Origin: Achatina immaculata
Taxonomy: Eukaryota > Mollusca > Gastropoda > Stylommatophora > Achatinidae
Reading direction: 5' to 3'
NCBI GenBank assembly: GCA_009760885.1
Contig: CM019718.1
Location: forward strand, 27,076,133-27,140,132
DNA length: 64,000 nt
A program made the position numbers and the translations under genes. The notes beneath the pieces are model-generated. The model saw nothing but the letters and a program-made list of their open reading frames with translations, was not told the origin of the DNA and did no database searches. Below, in pieces: positions 20,885 to 30,500 of this stretch. Numbering within the stretch: position 1 is the first letter of the stretch; each line of letters opens with the position of its first letter.

Positions 20885-21072
20885 GACCAACCAACCAACC
20901 AACCAACCAACCAACCAACCAACCACCAAACCAATCAACAAACCAATCAACCAACCAACCAACCAACCAACCAACCAACCACCAAACCAACCAACAAACC
21001 AACCAACCAACCAACCCAACAAACAAATAAACAAACAAACAAACAAGCAAACAAGCAAACAAACAAACAAAC
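20885..21072. repeat. (CCAA)n running into (CAAA)n microsatellite
   Basis: Tetranucleotide array: mostly ACCA/ACCAATCA on the left, ACAA/GCAA on the right, about 188 bp. Confidence 0.97.
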
Positions 21073-21189
21073 AGCAGCATGCGGCATTTCCGTCTTGAGA
21101 TTCAGTTCACGTTACGCTTGCCGTGAAAGTTAATTGTATCACTTTTTTTTAATCATTCATTTGGTTATCTAAAAATGTCACAGAGATTA
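21073..21189. other. Spacer without features
   Basis: Short unique segment between two arrays; nothing recognised. Confidence 0.4.
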
Positions 21190-22411
21190 CCCGCTTTATC
21201 TGCTCAACACATCTTTATGTTAATTACCCACACCCCCCCCCCTTACACTGCTCAACACATCTTTATGTTAATTACCCACACCCCCCCCCCTTACACTGCT
21301 CAACACATCTTTATGTTAATTACTCCCCCTTACACTGCTCAACACATCTTTATGTTAATTACTCCCCCTTACACTGCTCAACACATCTTTATGTTAATTA
21401 CCCCCCCCCCTTACACTGCTCAACACATCTTTATGTTAATTACCCGCCCCCCCCCCCTTACACTGCTCAACACATCTTTATGTTAATTACCCCCCCCCCC
21501 CTTACACTGCTCAACACATCTTTATGTTAATTACCCACACCCCCCCCCTTACACTGCTCAACACATCTTTATGTTAATTACTCCCCCTTACACTGCTCAA
21601 CACATTTATGTTAATTACCCCCCCCCCCCTTACACTGCTCAACACATCTTTATGTTAATTACCCCCCCCCCTTACACTGCTCAACACATCTTTATGTTAA
21701 TTACCCGCCCCCCCCCCCTTACACTGCTCAACACATCTTTATGTTAATTACCCCCCCCCCCCTTACACTGCTCAACACATCTTTATGTTAATTACCCACA
21801 CCCCCCCCCTTACACTGCTCAACACATCTTTATGTTAATTACTCCCCCTTACACTGCTCAAACATCTTTATGTTAATTACCCCCCCCCCCCTTACACTGC
21901 TCAACACATCTTTATGTTAATTACCCCCCCCCCCCTTACACTGCTCAACACATCTTTATGTTAATTACCCCCCCCCTTACACTGCTCAACACATCTTTAT
22001 GTTAATTACCCCCCCCCCCCACCCTTACACTGCTCAACACATCTTTATGTTAATTACCCGCGCACACTGCTCAACACATCTTTATATTAATTATACCCCA
22101 TTACGCTGCTCAAAGCATCTTTATATTAATGACACCCCCCCTTACACTGTTGAACACATCTTTATATAAATTACCCCCCCCCCTCCCAATGCTGCTCAAC
22201 ACATCTTTATATAAATTACCCCCCCCCTTTACGCTGCTCAACACATCTCTATATAAATTACCCCCTCCCCCCCCCCCCATGCTGCTCAACACATCTTTAT
22301 ATAAATTACCCCCCTTACACTGCTCAACACATCTTTATATAAATTCCCCCCCTTACACTGCTCAACACATCTTATATAAATTATCCCCCCCCCCCCCTTT
22401 ACGCTGCTCGA
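21190..22411. repeat. Minisatellite with variable poly-C, about 24 copies
   Basis: The unit is ACTGCTCAACACATCTTTAT, then GTTAATTAC, a C-run of about 4-13 and TTAC. Copy length (about 45-56 bp) varies with the C-run and an optional ACA. The right third shifts to a TATAAATTA variant, and the array resumes at 23118 after the LINE A copy. Confidence 0.95.
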
Positions 22412-23117
22412 CACATTCAATTCAAGTGCCTTGCCGAGTGGCGTAGGCGATCATTTCTCTCCACAATTCCCTGTCTTTAGACTTGATTATGAGATCTGCC
22501 GGTGACTTTCTTCCTAGCCATACTGACACCCCATCCAGTAACTTCTCTCTCTGTTTAGACTTGATTATGAGATCCGCCGGTGACTTTCTTCCTAGCCACA
22601 CTGACACCCCATCCAGTAACTTCTCTCTCTGTTTAGACTTGATTATGAGATCCGCCGGTGACTTTCTTCCTAGCCACACTGACACCCCATCCAGTAACTT
22701 CTCTCTTTGTCTTCCTTTGTCTCGTCTTCCTTTAATTTTTTCCAGTTGTCACAGTGTGTTCCAATTTCCTCTTCTCCTGAAATGTTCTATAAATCTCGCT
22801 TGTCTGCCTCTGATCTTTGCTATAATTTGCTTTTTTAACTCCAGCCTCTCTTAAGACTTCTTCGTTGGTTTTCTTAGCTCTCCATGGTACCTTCAACATC
22901 TTTCTTATGAACCACATTTCCATGGCCTCCATTTCTCGCTGTACTCTCTTATTCATGGACCATGCTTCATATCTATAAAACAAAATTGGCTCGATGTATC
23001 ATTTAAGTACTCAGAATCTTGTTTCCATTTATATGGATCTGTTGCACAAGATGTGTCTCATTGTCTGGAATGCTGACTTGGCCTGAGCACGTCCGCTTTT
23101 TATTTCGTTGTGACATC
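22412..23117 (-). pseudogene. LINE family A, copy 3, inserted in the poly-C minisatellite
   Basis: Minus-strand frames give METRF-like, then AWSMNKRVQREMEAMEMWFI, RKMLKVPWRAKKTNEEVLRE, AGVKKANYSKDQRQTSEIYR and finally SDL-type tail residues ending RQGT-stop. The 3' tail (TTGAATTGAATG on the minus strand) meets ACACAT of a minisatellite unit, and the truncated 5' end meets GACATCTTTATATAAATTA of another. The array was therefore split by the insertion. Any target-site duplication is only about 4 bp and unclear. Confidence 0.85.
22476..22709 (-). repeat. 78-bp in-frame triplication inside LINE A
   Basis: TTTAGACTTGATTATGAGAT starts at 22476, 22554 and 22632, a 78-bp period (26 codons). The minus-strand reading repeats KLLDGVSVWLGRKSPADL plus flanking residues three times without a stop. 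The other two A copies have this segment once. Confidence 0.93.
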
Positions 23118-23287
23118 TTTATATAAATTATCCCCCCTTATACTGCCCAATACATCTTTATATTAAATACCCCACTTACGGTGCTCAACACATCTTCATA
23201 TTAATTACCCCCCTTACACTGCTAAACACATCTTCATATTAATTACCTCCCTTACCCGCTCAACACATCTTCATATTAATTATTACT
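23118..23287. repeat. Continuation of the poly-C minisatellite
   Basis: Four diverged units (CATCTTTATATAAATTATCC, CATCTTCATATTAATTACC and others) resume after the LINE with shorter C-runs, so this is the older, decayed edge of the array. Confidence 0.88.
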
Positions 23288-23589
23288 ATCACAATACGAC
23301 TTTACTTCAAGCGATAAGTGATAAAGCTTCTTTTCGAGGGTTCCGAAGAGCCTGCGACTGCAAGATCAGTCCATTAAATGTCAGCGAAGCAGTTCGATTC
23401 AGGAAGTTTGCCGTTCAGCAAAGACTCACATACCACTGAAATTATGTGGAAGTTTACGAATAGAATGGTATCAAGTTTTAAAACTTCACCAGCTCAACTG
23501 GAAGTGTTTTTTGTTTGAAATGTAAAACTGGTGAAATTTTATGCTTTGAAGTTGTTATAGTGGCAACTGTACATCGGTTTTTATGACAT
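23288..23589. other. No gene seen
   Basis: About 300 bp of apparently unique sequence. Confidence 0.4.
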
Positions 23590-24705
23590 CTCGTTCTAGG
23601 TCCTTGCGTTGTATGTGTTTTTGTGATCTTTGGGTCGTTGTATTCTCTGGGTCTTTGTGTTCTATGTGTCTTTGTGATATTTGGGTCGTTGTATTCTCTG
23701 GGTCTTTGTGTTCTATGTGTCTTTGTGATCTTTGGGTCGTTGTATTCTCTGGGTCTTTGTGTTCTATGTGTCTTTGTGATCTTTGGGTCGTTGTATTCTC
23801 TGGGTCTTTGTGTTCTATGTGTTTTTGTGATCTTTGGGTCGTTGTATTCTCTGGGTCTTTGTGTTCTATGTGTCTTTGTGATCTTTGGGTCGTTGTATTC
23901 TCTGGGTCTTTGTGTTCTATGTGTCTTTGTGATCTTTGGGTCGTTGTATTCTCTGGGTCTTTGTGATCTCCGGGTCTTTTATTCTTTGGGCGTTTGTGTT
24001 TACTGTTTCTTCGCGTTACCTTGTGTTTTTGTGTTCCTTAGGCTTTTGTGTTCTTTGAGTCTTTGTGTTCTCCGGATCTTTAATTCTTTGGGCTTTTGTG
24101 TTTCCTGTGTCTTTGTGTCCTTTAGATATTTAATTCTTTGGGCTTTTGGGTTCTCTGTGTTCATTAGGCTCTTGTGTTCTTTGGATCGTTGTGTTCTTTG
24201 GATCTTTATGTTCTCTGGGTCTTTAATTCTTTGGGCTTTTGTGTTTCTCATGTCTTTGTGTTCCTTAGGCTTTTGTGCTCTTTGGTTATTTCTGTTCTCT
24301 GAATCTTTGGGTTCTCTGGGTTTTTGTATTCCCTGGATCTTTGTGTTCCCTGGATCTTTGTGTTCATTTAATCTTTGTATTCTCTGATTCTTTGAACTCC
24401 CTGAGTCTTTGTGTTCCCTGGGTCTTTGTGTTTCCATGGATCTTTGTGGTCATTTAGTATCTGTATTCTCTGGGTCTTTTGGTTTCCTTGGTCCTTGTGT
24501 TCTTTGGGTCTTTGTGTTCTCTTGGCATTTGTGTTTCCTTGGCCTTCGTGTTCTTTTGGGTCGTTGTGTTCTCTAGGTCTTTGTGTTCTTTGGACCTTTG
24601 TGTTCCTTTAGTCTTTGTACTCTCTGGATCTTGGTGTTCATTTAGTCTTTGTATTCTCTCTGGTCTTTGTGTTTCCTGGGTCTTTGCATTCTTTGGGTCT
24701 TTATG
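23590..24705. repeat. 17-bp minisatellite with 51-bp higher-order units
   Basis: The basic motif is about 17 bp of the type TTTGTGTTCTNTGGGTC. From about 23600 to 23965 three variants form a 51-bp unit repeated about seven times (GGTCTTTGTGTTCTATG starts at 23650 and 23701). The rest is a degenerate 17-bp array. Because 51 is a multiple of three, long stop-free frames arise that encode only repeats. Confidence 0.93.
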
Positions 24706-24724
24706 CCCAATGAGCAATAACAAC

Positions 24725-24811
24725 AACTGCTACTGCTGCTGCTGGTCCTGCTACAGTTACTACTACTACAACTAAAGTTGAAATAGAATTGAAATAAACG
24801 TCAATTAGTCA

Positions 24812-24888
<77 letters not shown>

Positions 24889-24930
24889 AACTAAAGTTGA
24901 AATAGAATTGAAATAAACGTCAATTAGTCA

Positions 24931-24991
<61 letters not shown>

Positions 24992-25035
24992 TACACTACT
25001 GTACTGTACTACTGTCTACTATACAACTACCTGCT
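24725..25035. repeat. (CTA)n blocks with duplicated unique segment
   Basis: Two (CTA)n blocks (about 24810-24887 and 24929-24990) each follow a copy of ACTAAAGTTGAAATAGAATT, at about 24769 and 24889. The segment and its flanking repeat were duplicated together. LINE B copy 1 starts at the right edge. Confidence 0.93.
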
Positions 25036-25039
25036 ACTA

Positions 25040-26334
25040 CCAGGTGCAAAGGAATGTGACGACCGCCGGACTATCAGCCTCTCATGTCACATAACGAAGC
25101 TACTTCTGAGAATAATTATGAGAAGAACAAGGAAAAAGATAAAAATGGAAATAGCAGATGAACAGTTTGGATTTGTTGAAGGAAAGGGAACACACAATGC
25201 CATTTATGCTTTACGAACACTAACAGAAAGAGCTTTAGAAGTACAGAAAGATCTCTACTTATGCTTCATTGATTACACCAAGGCATTCGACAAGGTGAAA
25301 CATAATGAAATTATTAAAATGCTTGAAGACATCAATATAGACGGCAAAGACCTGAGGATTGTAAAACATCTATACTAGCAGCAAGAAGCAGCAGTTCGAG
25401 TTGAAAATAGAATTGGAAAATATCAACCTATAAAACAAGGGGTGCGGCAAGGATGTGTACTATCTCCAGACTTTTTTCTCCGTATAGTGAGAATATTCTA
25501 AGAACAATCATCACAGAACCAGGCATAAAAATTGGAGGATACAATATTAACAACCTTCGGTATGCTGACGACACAGTACTGATAGCTGAGAACCAACAAG
25601 ACCTGCAAAATCTCTTGGATAAAGTCGCCAAAGAAAGTGAACAGAAAGGCCTTACTTTGAACATCAAAAAGACAGAGACTATGGTTATATCTAAGAAACA
25701 GAATCCACTAGCATGCAGTATTAAATTAAATGGAACTGTTCTAAAGCAGGTGCAGAAATTCAAATACCTTGGAGCAGTAATAACTTCAGATGGGAAATGC
25801 AGAACAGAAATGAGGAACAGAATAGACCAAGCAAAGACTGCATTTCAGAGAATGAGAAACATATTAGCCAACACATCCTTATCAATGAATGTTAGAAAAC
25901 GAGTCCTAAAATGTTAGATTGAACCTATCTTGTTATATGGAAGTGAATCATGGACAATAGGCAAGTCTGCACAAAAATCATTGGAAGCAGCAGAAATGTT
26001 GTTTATTTGAAGAATGTTGCGAATCCCCTGGACAGCAAAAATAACTAATAAAGAGTGTATGAGAAGAGCTGGAGAGACAAAAAACCTTGTGAAAAAGATA
26101 AGAGAGAGACAATGTACTTTCATAGGACATGCAATGAGAAGAGGGGGCATTGAAAATATTATAACAACAGGAAAAATAGAAGGAAGAAGATCAAGAGGAA
26201 GACCAAGAGAAATGATACTGGACAGTCTGACGGGATGGTGTGAGAGGAGATCACCAACTGAGCTGATGGCCTGCATGAAGGATCGGATACTCTGGAGAAG
26301 CATAATAGCAAACGCCAGTCGGCACGGCACATGA
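25040..26334 (+). pseudogene. LINE family B, copy 1: reverse transcriptase to 3' end
   Basis: 5'-truncated at the start of the reverse transcriptase (AKECDDRRTISLSCHITKLL). It includes EQFGFVEGKGTHNAIYALRT, FIDYTKAFDKV (motif A), GVRQGCVLSPD (motif B) and NLRYADDTVLIAE (motif C). Damage: a TAG after IVKHLY near 25376, a frameshift near 25470, a TAG after RVLKC at 25915, and a TGA in MLFI-stop-RMLRIPW. The tail reads TGKIEGRRSRGRPREMILD and ends IIANASRHGT-stop, the TGA being the first unit of a (TGA)n tail. It cannot encode an active enzyme. Confidence 0.9.
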
Positions 26335-26420
26335 TGATGATGATGCTACTACTAGTTACTATAATAATTATAGTAATAATAATAGTAATAATAATCATTC
26401 CGTTATTGATACTACTGGAG
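26335..26420. repeat. LINE tail running into ATA/CTA trinucleotides
   Basis: ATGATGATGATG from the LINE B tail passes into CTACTACTAG and TAATAATAATAG. The CTA units match the array left of the element, so it probably inserted inside that array. Confidence 0.8.
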
Positions 26421-27609
26421 CTATTTTCGCCATCACCCTTGCGTAACCACACCATTACACCTACAAGCTTTCATACCCGCTGTGTCAACATTTCAAATAC
26501 TACAATTTATACACATATACTACAATTTATACACAAGTACTACCACATGGACAAATACCATCACTAGAACTGCTACTTCATCTTTCTCTTCTTCAGCTTT
26601 TCTATATGTACTTTATATCATTCTCCCTCATATATAAGTTCTGAATGAAGTCATTTTGACGTTAAGTTGAAAATGGATGTGTGGTTTTTTTTCTACTTTC
26701 TGGTGGTATTTTGAAACACTCTGTACTTCATTTTAGACTTTTTTACCCCCCACCCCACAAATTCTTCATTTGTTATGATTTTCCCTTCTGCAACTAAAAT
26801 ACAACCCATCATCATCATCATCTTGTGTGTTTCACTTGCCCATGGCGTTCTGCCTTGTCATTGTTTGCTCCACGAGATTCAAGCCAGTTATTGCATTACA
26901 TGGCCCGAGGCGCTTTCCGTGCGTGAGTCACTTGGCTCGGGTGTTTGGAGTGAGTGTGTGTTCTTTGATGTTGCTGTTTGGGTGGCGCGGAGTGGGATTC
27001 CGGCGTGGGATTGATGTAGAAAGACAAGATTGAGCGGGAATGGAAGCTGTAGATAATCTTTGACATATCTATTACTATATTGCTTACAACGTAATAAAAA
27101 TCGGATACTAAACTGGTTTTCTCTTAATTGTTGTTGTCTTTAAGAGTATCCTGTTTGTAATCAGGCAGCCTTGGACCTGCTCTTACATAAGGAAGAACAC
27201 TGCAAAATAGAAGACTCTTCCGTGTAATTATCTGTTATTTTCTATTTCTTTACTGTACTTGACAAGGACGTTTTGGCGAAATATTGGATTATTCTTGTTT
27301 CACAATACAGCGTGATTTTCGTGCTATCTTCCATAGCTGCCTTTTCTGAATTTTTTTTTCTTATCCTTTCGTAGAACTGAACCAGCTCATCTCCGAGTCC
27401 CTCTTTTCTTATGAGAATCTTTGAACAAGGTGGATGCCTGACATATCTGTATATATTTGCCATCAAACCAATGTTGTAAGTCTTGTAACTGAAGTTTCCG
27501 GATTTATTATCAAAGTCAAAAATCGGTCTTAGATTTTGCTACAAGATCTGCTGAAGGAGCCAGCTGACTTTACAGGCAACTAAATTTGAAGAATATATTT
27601 GTTGCTTAT
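26421..27609. other. No gene seen
   Basis: Mostly unique. An (ATC)4 stretch sits at 26810-26822. A segment near 27255-27295 (GACAAGGACGTTTTGGCGAA) resembles one near 31308-31350. A minus-strand frame of 74 codons at 27242-27466 overlaps it; I recognise no domain and do not call it a gene. Confidence 0.4.
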
Positions 27610-27785
27610 ACTATTCTTCTCAGTTCTCCTTGAAAAAGGGCGGTGGTTTACGTTGATTAATGATTTACGTCAAAGCTGCTATATCTGCGTCATTCGGCCA
27701 CGAGACATTCGACTTCGGCATGGCATATTTTTTAGGACTGGATTTACCTTTTCATTCGATCCTTACTCACTGTTACAGGCTTTAT
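27610..27785. repeat. Dispersed repeat R2, copy 1
   Basis: Shares with 53060-53215 the ordered segments CTCCTTGAAA-like, AGCTGCTATATCTGC, TTCGGCC/TTCGTCC, GACACATTC-like and TTTATGACCGATTTCC-like/CCTTTTCGATCC. Identity is moderate, roughly 65-70% by eye. Class unknown. Confidence 0.6.
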
Positions 27786-28671
27786 TCTGTCATCAAGGCT
27801 GCCACGTGGAGAATCATCTGGGGTCTCCTGGGCCATCTGTGGGTTGCTAACTCTGAGGCGAACATTCAGCTGTCTGGGTCTCGTTATGGTGGAGCTCTAT
27901 GACAAACCTGAAATGGCAGCTGAATGAGTGCGCATGAGCTGTCTTGTTTAATTATCCGTCATGGGATCGTAGAAGCCTATCAGGAAATTCATCATTACCG
28001 GATCTGTCTTCATAATCATCACCATCATTACCACGGAAAGAGAAAAAAAAAAAAAAACTAAGACACAGGCCCACAGAATTCGTTACACAAACTCATCACT
28101 TACGTAGCCCTGGCGTACCTTTGTATATCTAAACTGACGTAAAATGTTTCCAACATACGCAATAAATTTACGCAAATTTACGGGGGAAAAACTGGAAACA
28201 TAAACGCCACCAGGTGGTTTATAATAATAATAATAATAATAAAAAGCTACTTAAAAATCGACTAACGCAAATGGCTGTGGAACGATCGAGTTACGTAAGT
28301 CTGGGACTTGCTGTGATTCACGGAGTGTGATATTTACTCGCAGATGTTGAAGAACTACTAGAAAGATCGAAAGGCAGAGAGGAAGGAGTCGAATCCATCC
28401 GTTATATCTTAAACAGATGGAAGCACGCCCGCTGCGGCCATCACGTTTATGTCTCTGGAGTGGCCCCCAGCGTTTAAGTGCCTGGGAGAATCCTCGAAGA
28501 CCGGATTCGTGGAGTAGGGTCACTGGATGGTCAAGACTGTCCAGTCAGAGGTCAACAGAGACAGAAACGTTTATGGACAAGACCCCTAAATGATGGACAG
28601 TGTTTGATTATGCCGTCGTGAACTCCATAGAAATGGAGGTTAATGCTTCCTGTATTGGTAGTGTCGTTTAG
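27786..28671. other. No gene seen
   Basis: Apparently unique, with an A-run near 28048 and an (ATA)n of seven units near 28221-28242. Confidence 0.4.
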
Positions 28672-28868
28672 CTCGGGGGTTCTCAAACTGTGAGTTGTCG
28701 CCCCTCTGGGGGGGGCGATCTGAGAAGATTCAGGGGCGGTGAAGGAAACGTGAAATACAGAGGGCGTCAGAATAAATTTAGCGGGGGAATGCTTTGAGGA
28801 GGGGCGGCATGGATGTGTACCTGGGAAACAACGTGATGGTAGTCTGGGAAAAAGTTGGGAATCATTAG
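28672..28868. mobile_element. hAT-like miniature inverted-repeat element
   Basis: The left end GGGGGTTCTCAAACTGTGAG and right end AAAAAGTTGGGAATCATTAG are the imperfect complementary ends typical of Charlie-type non-autonomous hAT elements (GGTTCTCAAACT versus AGTTTGGGAACC). The interior is GGGGGCG-rich with no coding capacity, as in that group. Flanks TTTAGCTC and ATTAGTTC are a plausible decayed 8-bp duplication with two mismatches. About 197 bp long. Confidence 0.62.
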
Positions 28869-28872
28869 TTCA

Positions 28873-29290
28873 CCTCAGAAATTATCGTCGTTATTTTCAT
28901 TGCCATCTTCATCATTTACATCATCCAACGACGACGCAGTTTATTATCGTTAATCCCAGAACCATAACTCCATGCACAATATGCGATTTTTTTCCATGCA
29001 CATTATGCGATTTTGTTCACGGTGCAATAACATCAGCAGAGCATATCCAACATTGCTAGAGTGAGCAATGAAAGGAGATGCTCAATAAGATGATGTCTGG
29101 CCCTACCCCTCCCCCCAACCCCATCCCATCCGATTCCTGCCCGCCTCAAAGCTGTCCCCTTTACATGAAAAGCTCCATTATTATATCAGAACATTGGGAA
29201 AATGAGACAAACATTTTCGGCAGGCTTAAAACACAACACAAATCCTTGTATTATGAAGTGGATATCATTAAATGAAATATTCTGAGTTCA
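28873..29290. other. No gene seen; short direct repeat
   Basis: TCCATGCACAATATGCGATT at 28970 and TCCATGCACATTATGCGATT at 28993 form a tandem pair. The rest is unremarkable. Confidence 0.45.
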
Positions 29291-30215
29291 CCAGCAAGTA
29301 CATTTCTCACATCAACCAGTGAGTCCAACATTTCTCACATCAACCAGTGAGTCCAAAATTTCTCACATCAACCAGTGAGTCCAACACTTCTCACATTAAC
29401 CAGTGATTTTAACATTTCTCACATCAACCAGTGAGTCCAACATTTCTCACATTAACCAGTGAGTCCAACATTTCTCACATCAACCAGTGAGTCTAACATT
29501 TCTCACATCAACCAATGAGTCCAACACTTCTCACATCAACCAGTGAGTCCAATATTTCTCATATTAACCAGGAGTCCAATATTTCTCATATTAACCAGAG
29601 AGTCCAACATTTCTCACATTAACCAGTGAGTCCAACATTTCTCACATCAACCAGGGAGTCTAACATTTCTCACATCAACCAGTGCAAAGTTTCTCATATC
29701 AACCAGAGAGTCTAACATTTCTCACATCAACCAGTGCACAGTTTCTCACATCAACCAGGGAGTCTAACATTTCTCACACCAATCAGTGCACAGTTTCTCA
29801 CATCAACCAGGGAGTCTAACATTTCTCACATCAACCAGTGCACAGTTTCTCACATCAACCAGAGAGTCTAACATTTATCACATCAACCAGTGCACAGTTT
29901 CTCACATCAACCAGGGAGTCTAACATTTCTCACATCAACCATTGAGTCCAAATGTTCGCTCATCAACCAGTGCAATATTTCTCGCATTAAGCAGTGCAAT
30001 ATTTCTGACATCAATCAATGAGTCCAACATTTGATGCATCAAACAGTGCAATATTTCTCGCATCAATCAGTGAGTCCAATATTTATCACATCAACCAGTG
30101 CAATATTTCTCGCATCAATCAGTGGGTCCAATATTTCTTGCATTAACCAGTGTAATATTTCTCGCATTAACCAGTGTAATATTTCTCGCATTAAACAGTG
30201 CAATATTTATCAACC
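29291..30215. repeat. 28-bp minisatellite, about 33 copies
   Basis: The unit is CATTTCTCACATCAACCAGT followed by GAGTCCAA. Between about 29690 and 29930 two variants alternate (CAGTGCACAG and CAGGGAGTCTAA), giving a 52-54-bp higher-order unit. The right end becomes CAGTGCAATATTTCTCGCAT. There are no unique spacers between units. Confidence 0.95.
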
Positions 30216-30300
30216 AGTGCTTCTTCTTCTTTTTTCACCTTCTCCTTGTTGTTGTTGTTGTTGTTGTTGTTCTTCTTCTTCTTCTTCTTCTTCTTCTCTG
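30216..30300. repeat. (TTG)n and (CTT)n microsatellite
   Basis: CTTCTTCTTCTTTT, then seven GTT units and about nine CTT units, directly after the 28-bp array. Confidence 0.95.
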
Positions 30301-30320
30301 ACATCGACGTGTATATACTT

Positions 30321-30500
30321 CTAATGTAATCGATGGTCAGCTGGAGCTGGTGTACTTTCCCTTAAATCTTCTCTTGAGCTGACGTAGCTGTCGGCAACCA
30401 TCTGTCTTTTCTGCACCTTATAAGCTGAGCATTCCTGCAGAATATGCTCACCTACCACCCCCTGCGACATTTCCTCGCCGTCTCGTGCCAGAAAATGCTA
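30321..30500 (-). pseudogene. LINE C-terminal remnant (Jockey/I-like)
   Basis: The minus-strand frame reads SQGVVGEHILQECSAYKVQK and ends APADHRLH-stop. The EH-LLQ-C pattern is what follows the RNase H or zinc-knuckle region of many Jockey/I-type LINEs. No other domain remains. The clade call is tentative. Confidence 0.5.

Noticed and set aside
23583..24437. Frames up to 254 codons that look like repeated membrane-protein segments
   Set aside because: Entirely within the 17/51-bp minisatellite; a multiple-of-three period explains the open frame.
29291..30215. Regular direct repeats, possible CRISPR
   Set aside because: Units are contiguous with no unique spacers, vary gradually, and the DNA is clearly eukaryotic. 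The same holds for 34266-35075 and 58101-58592.
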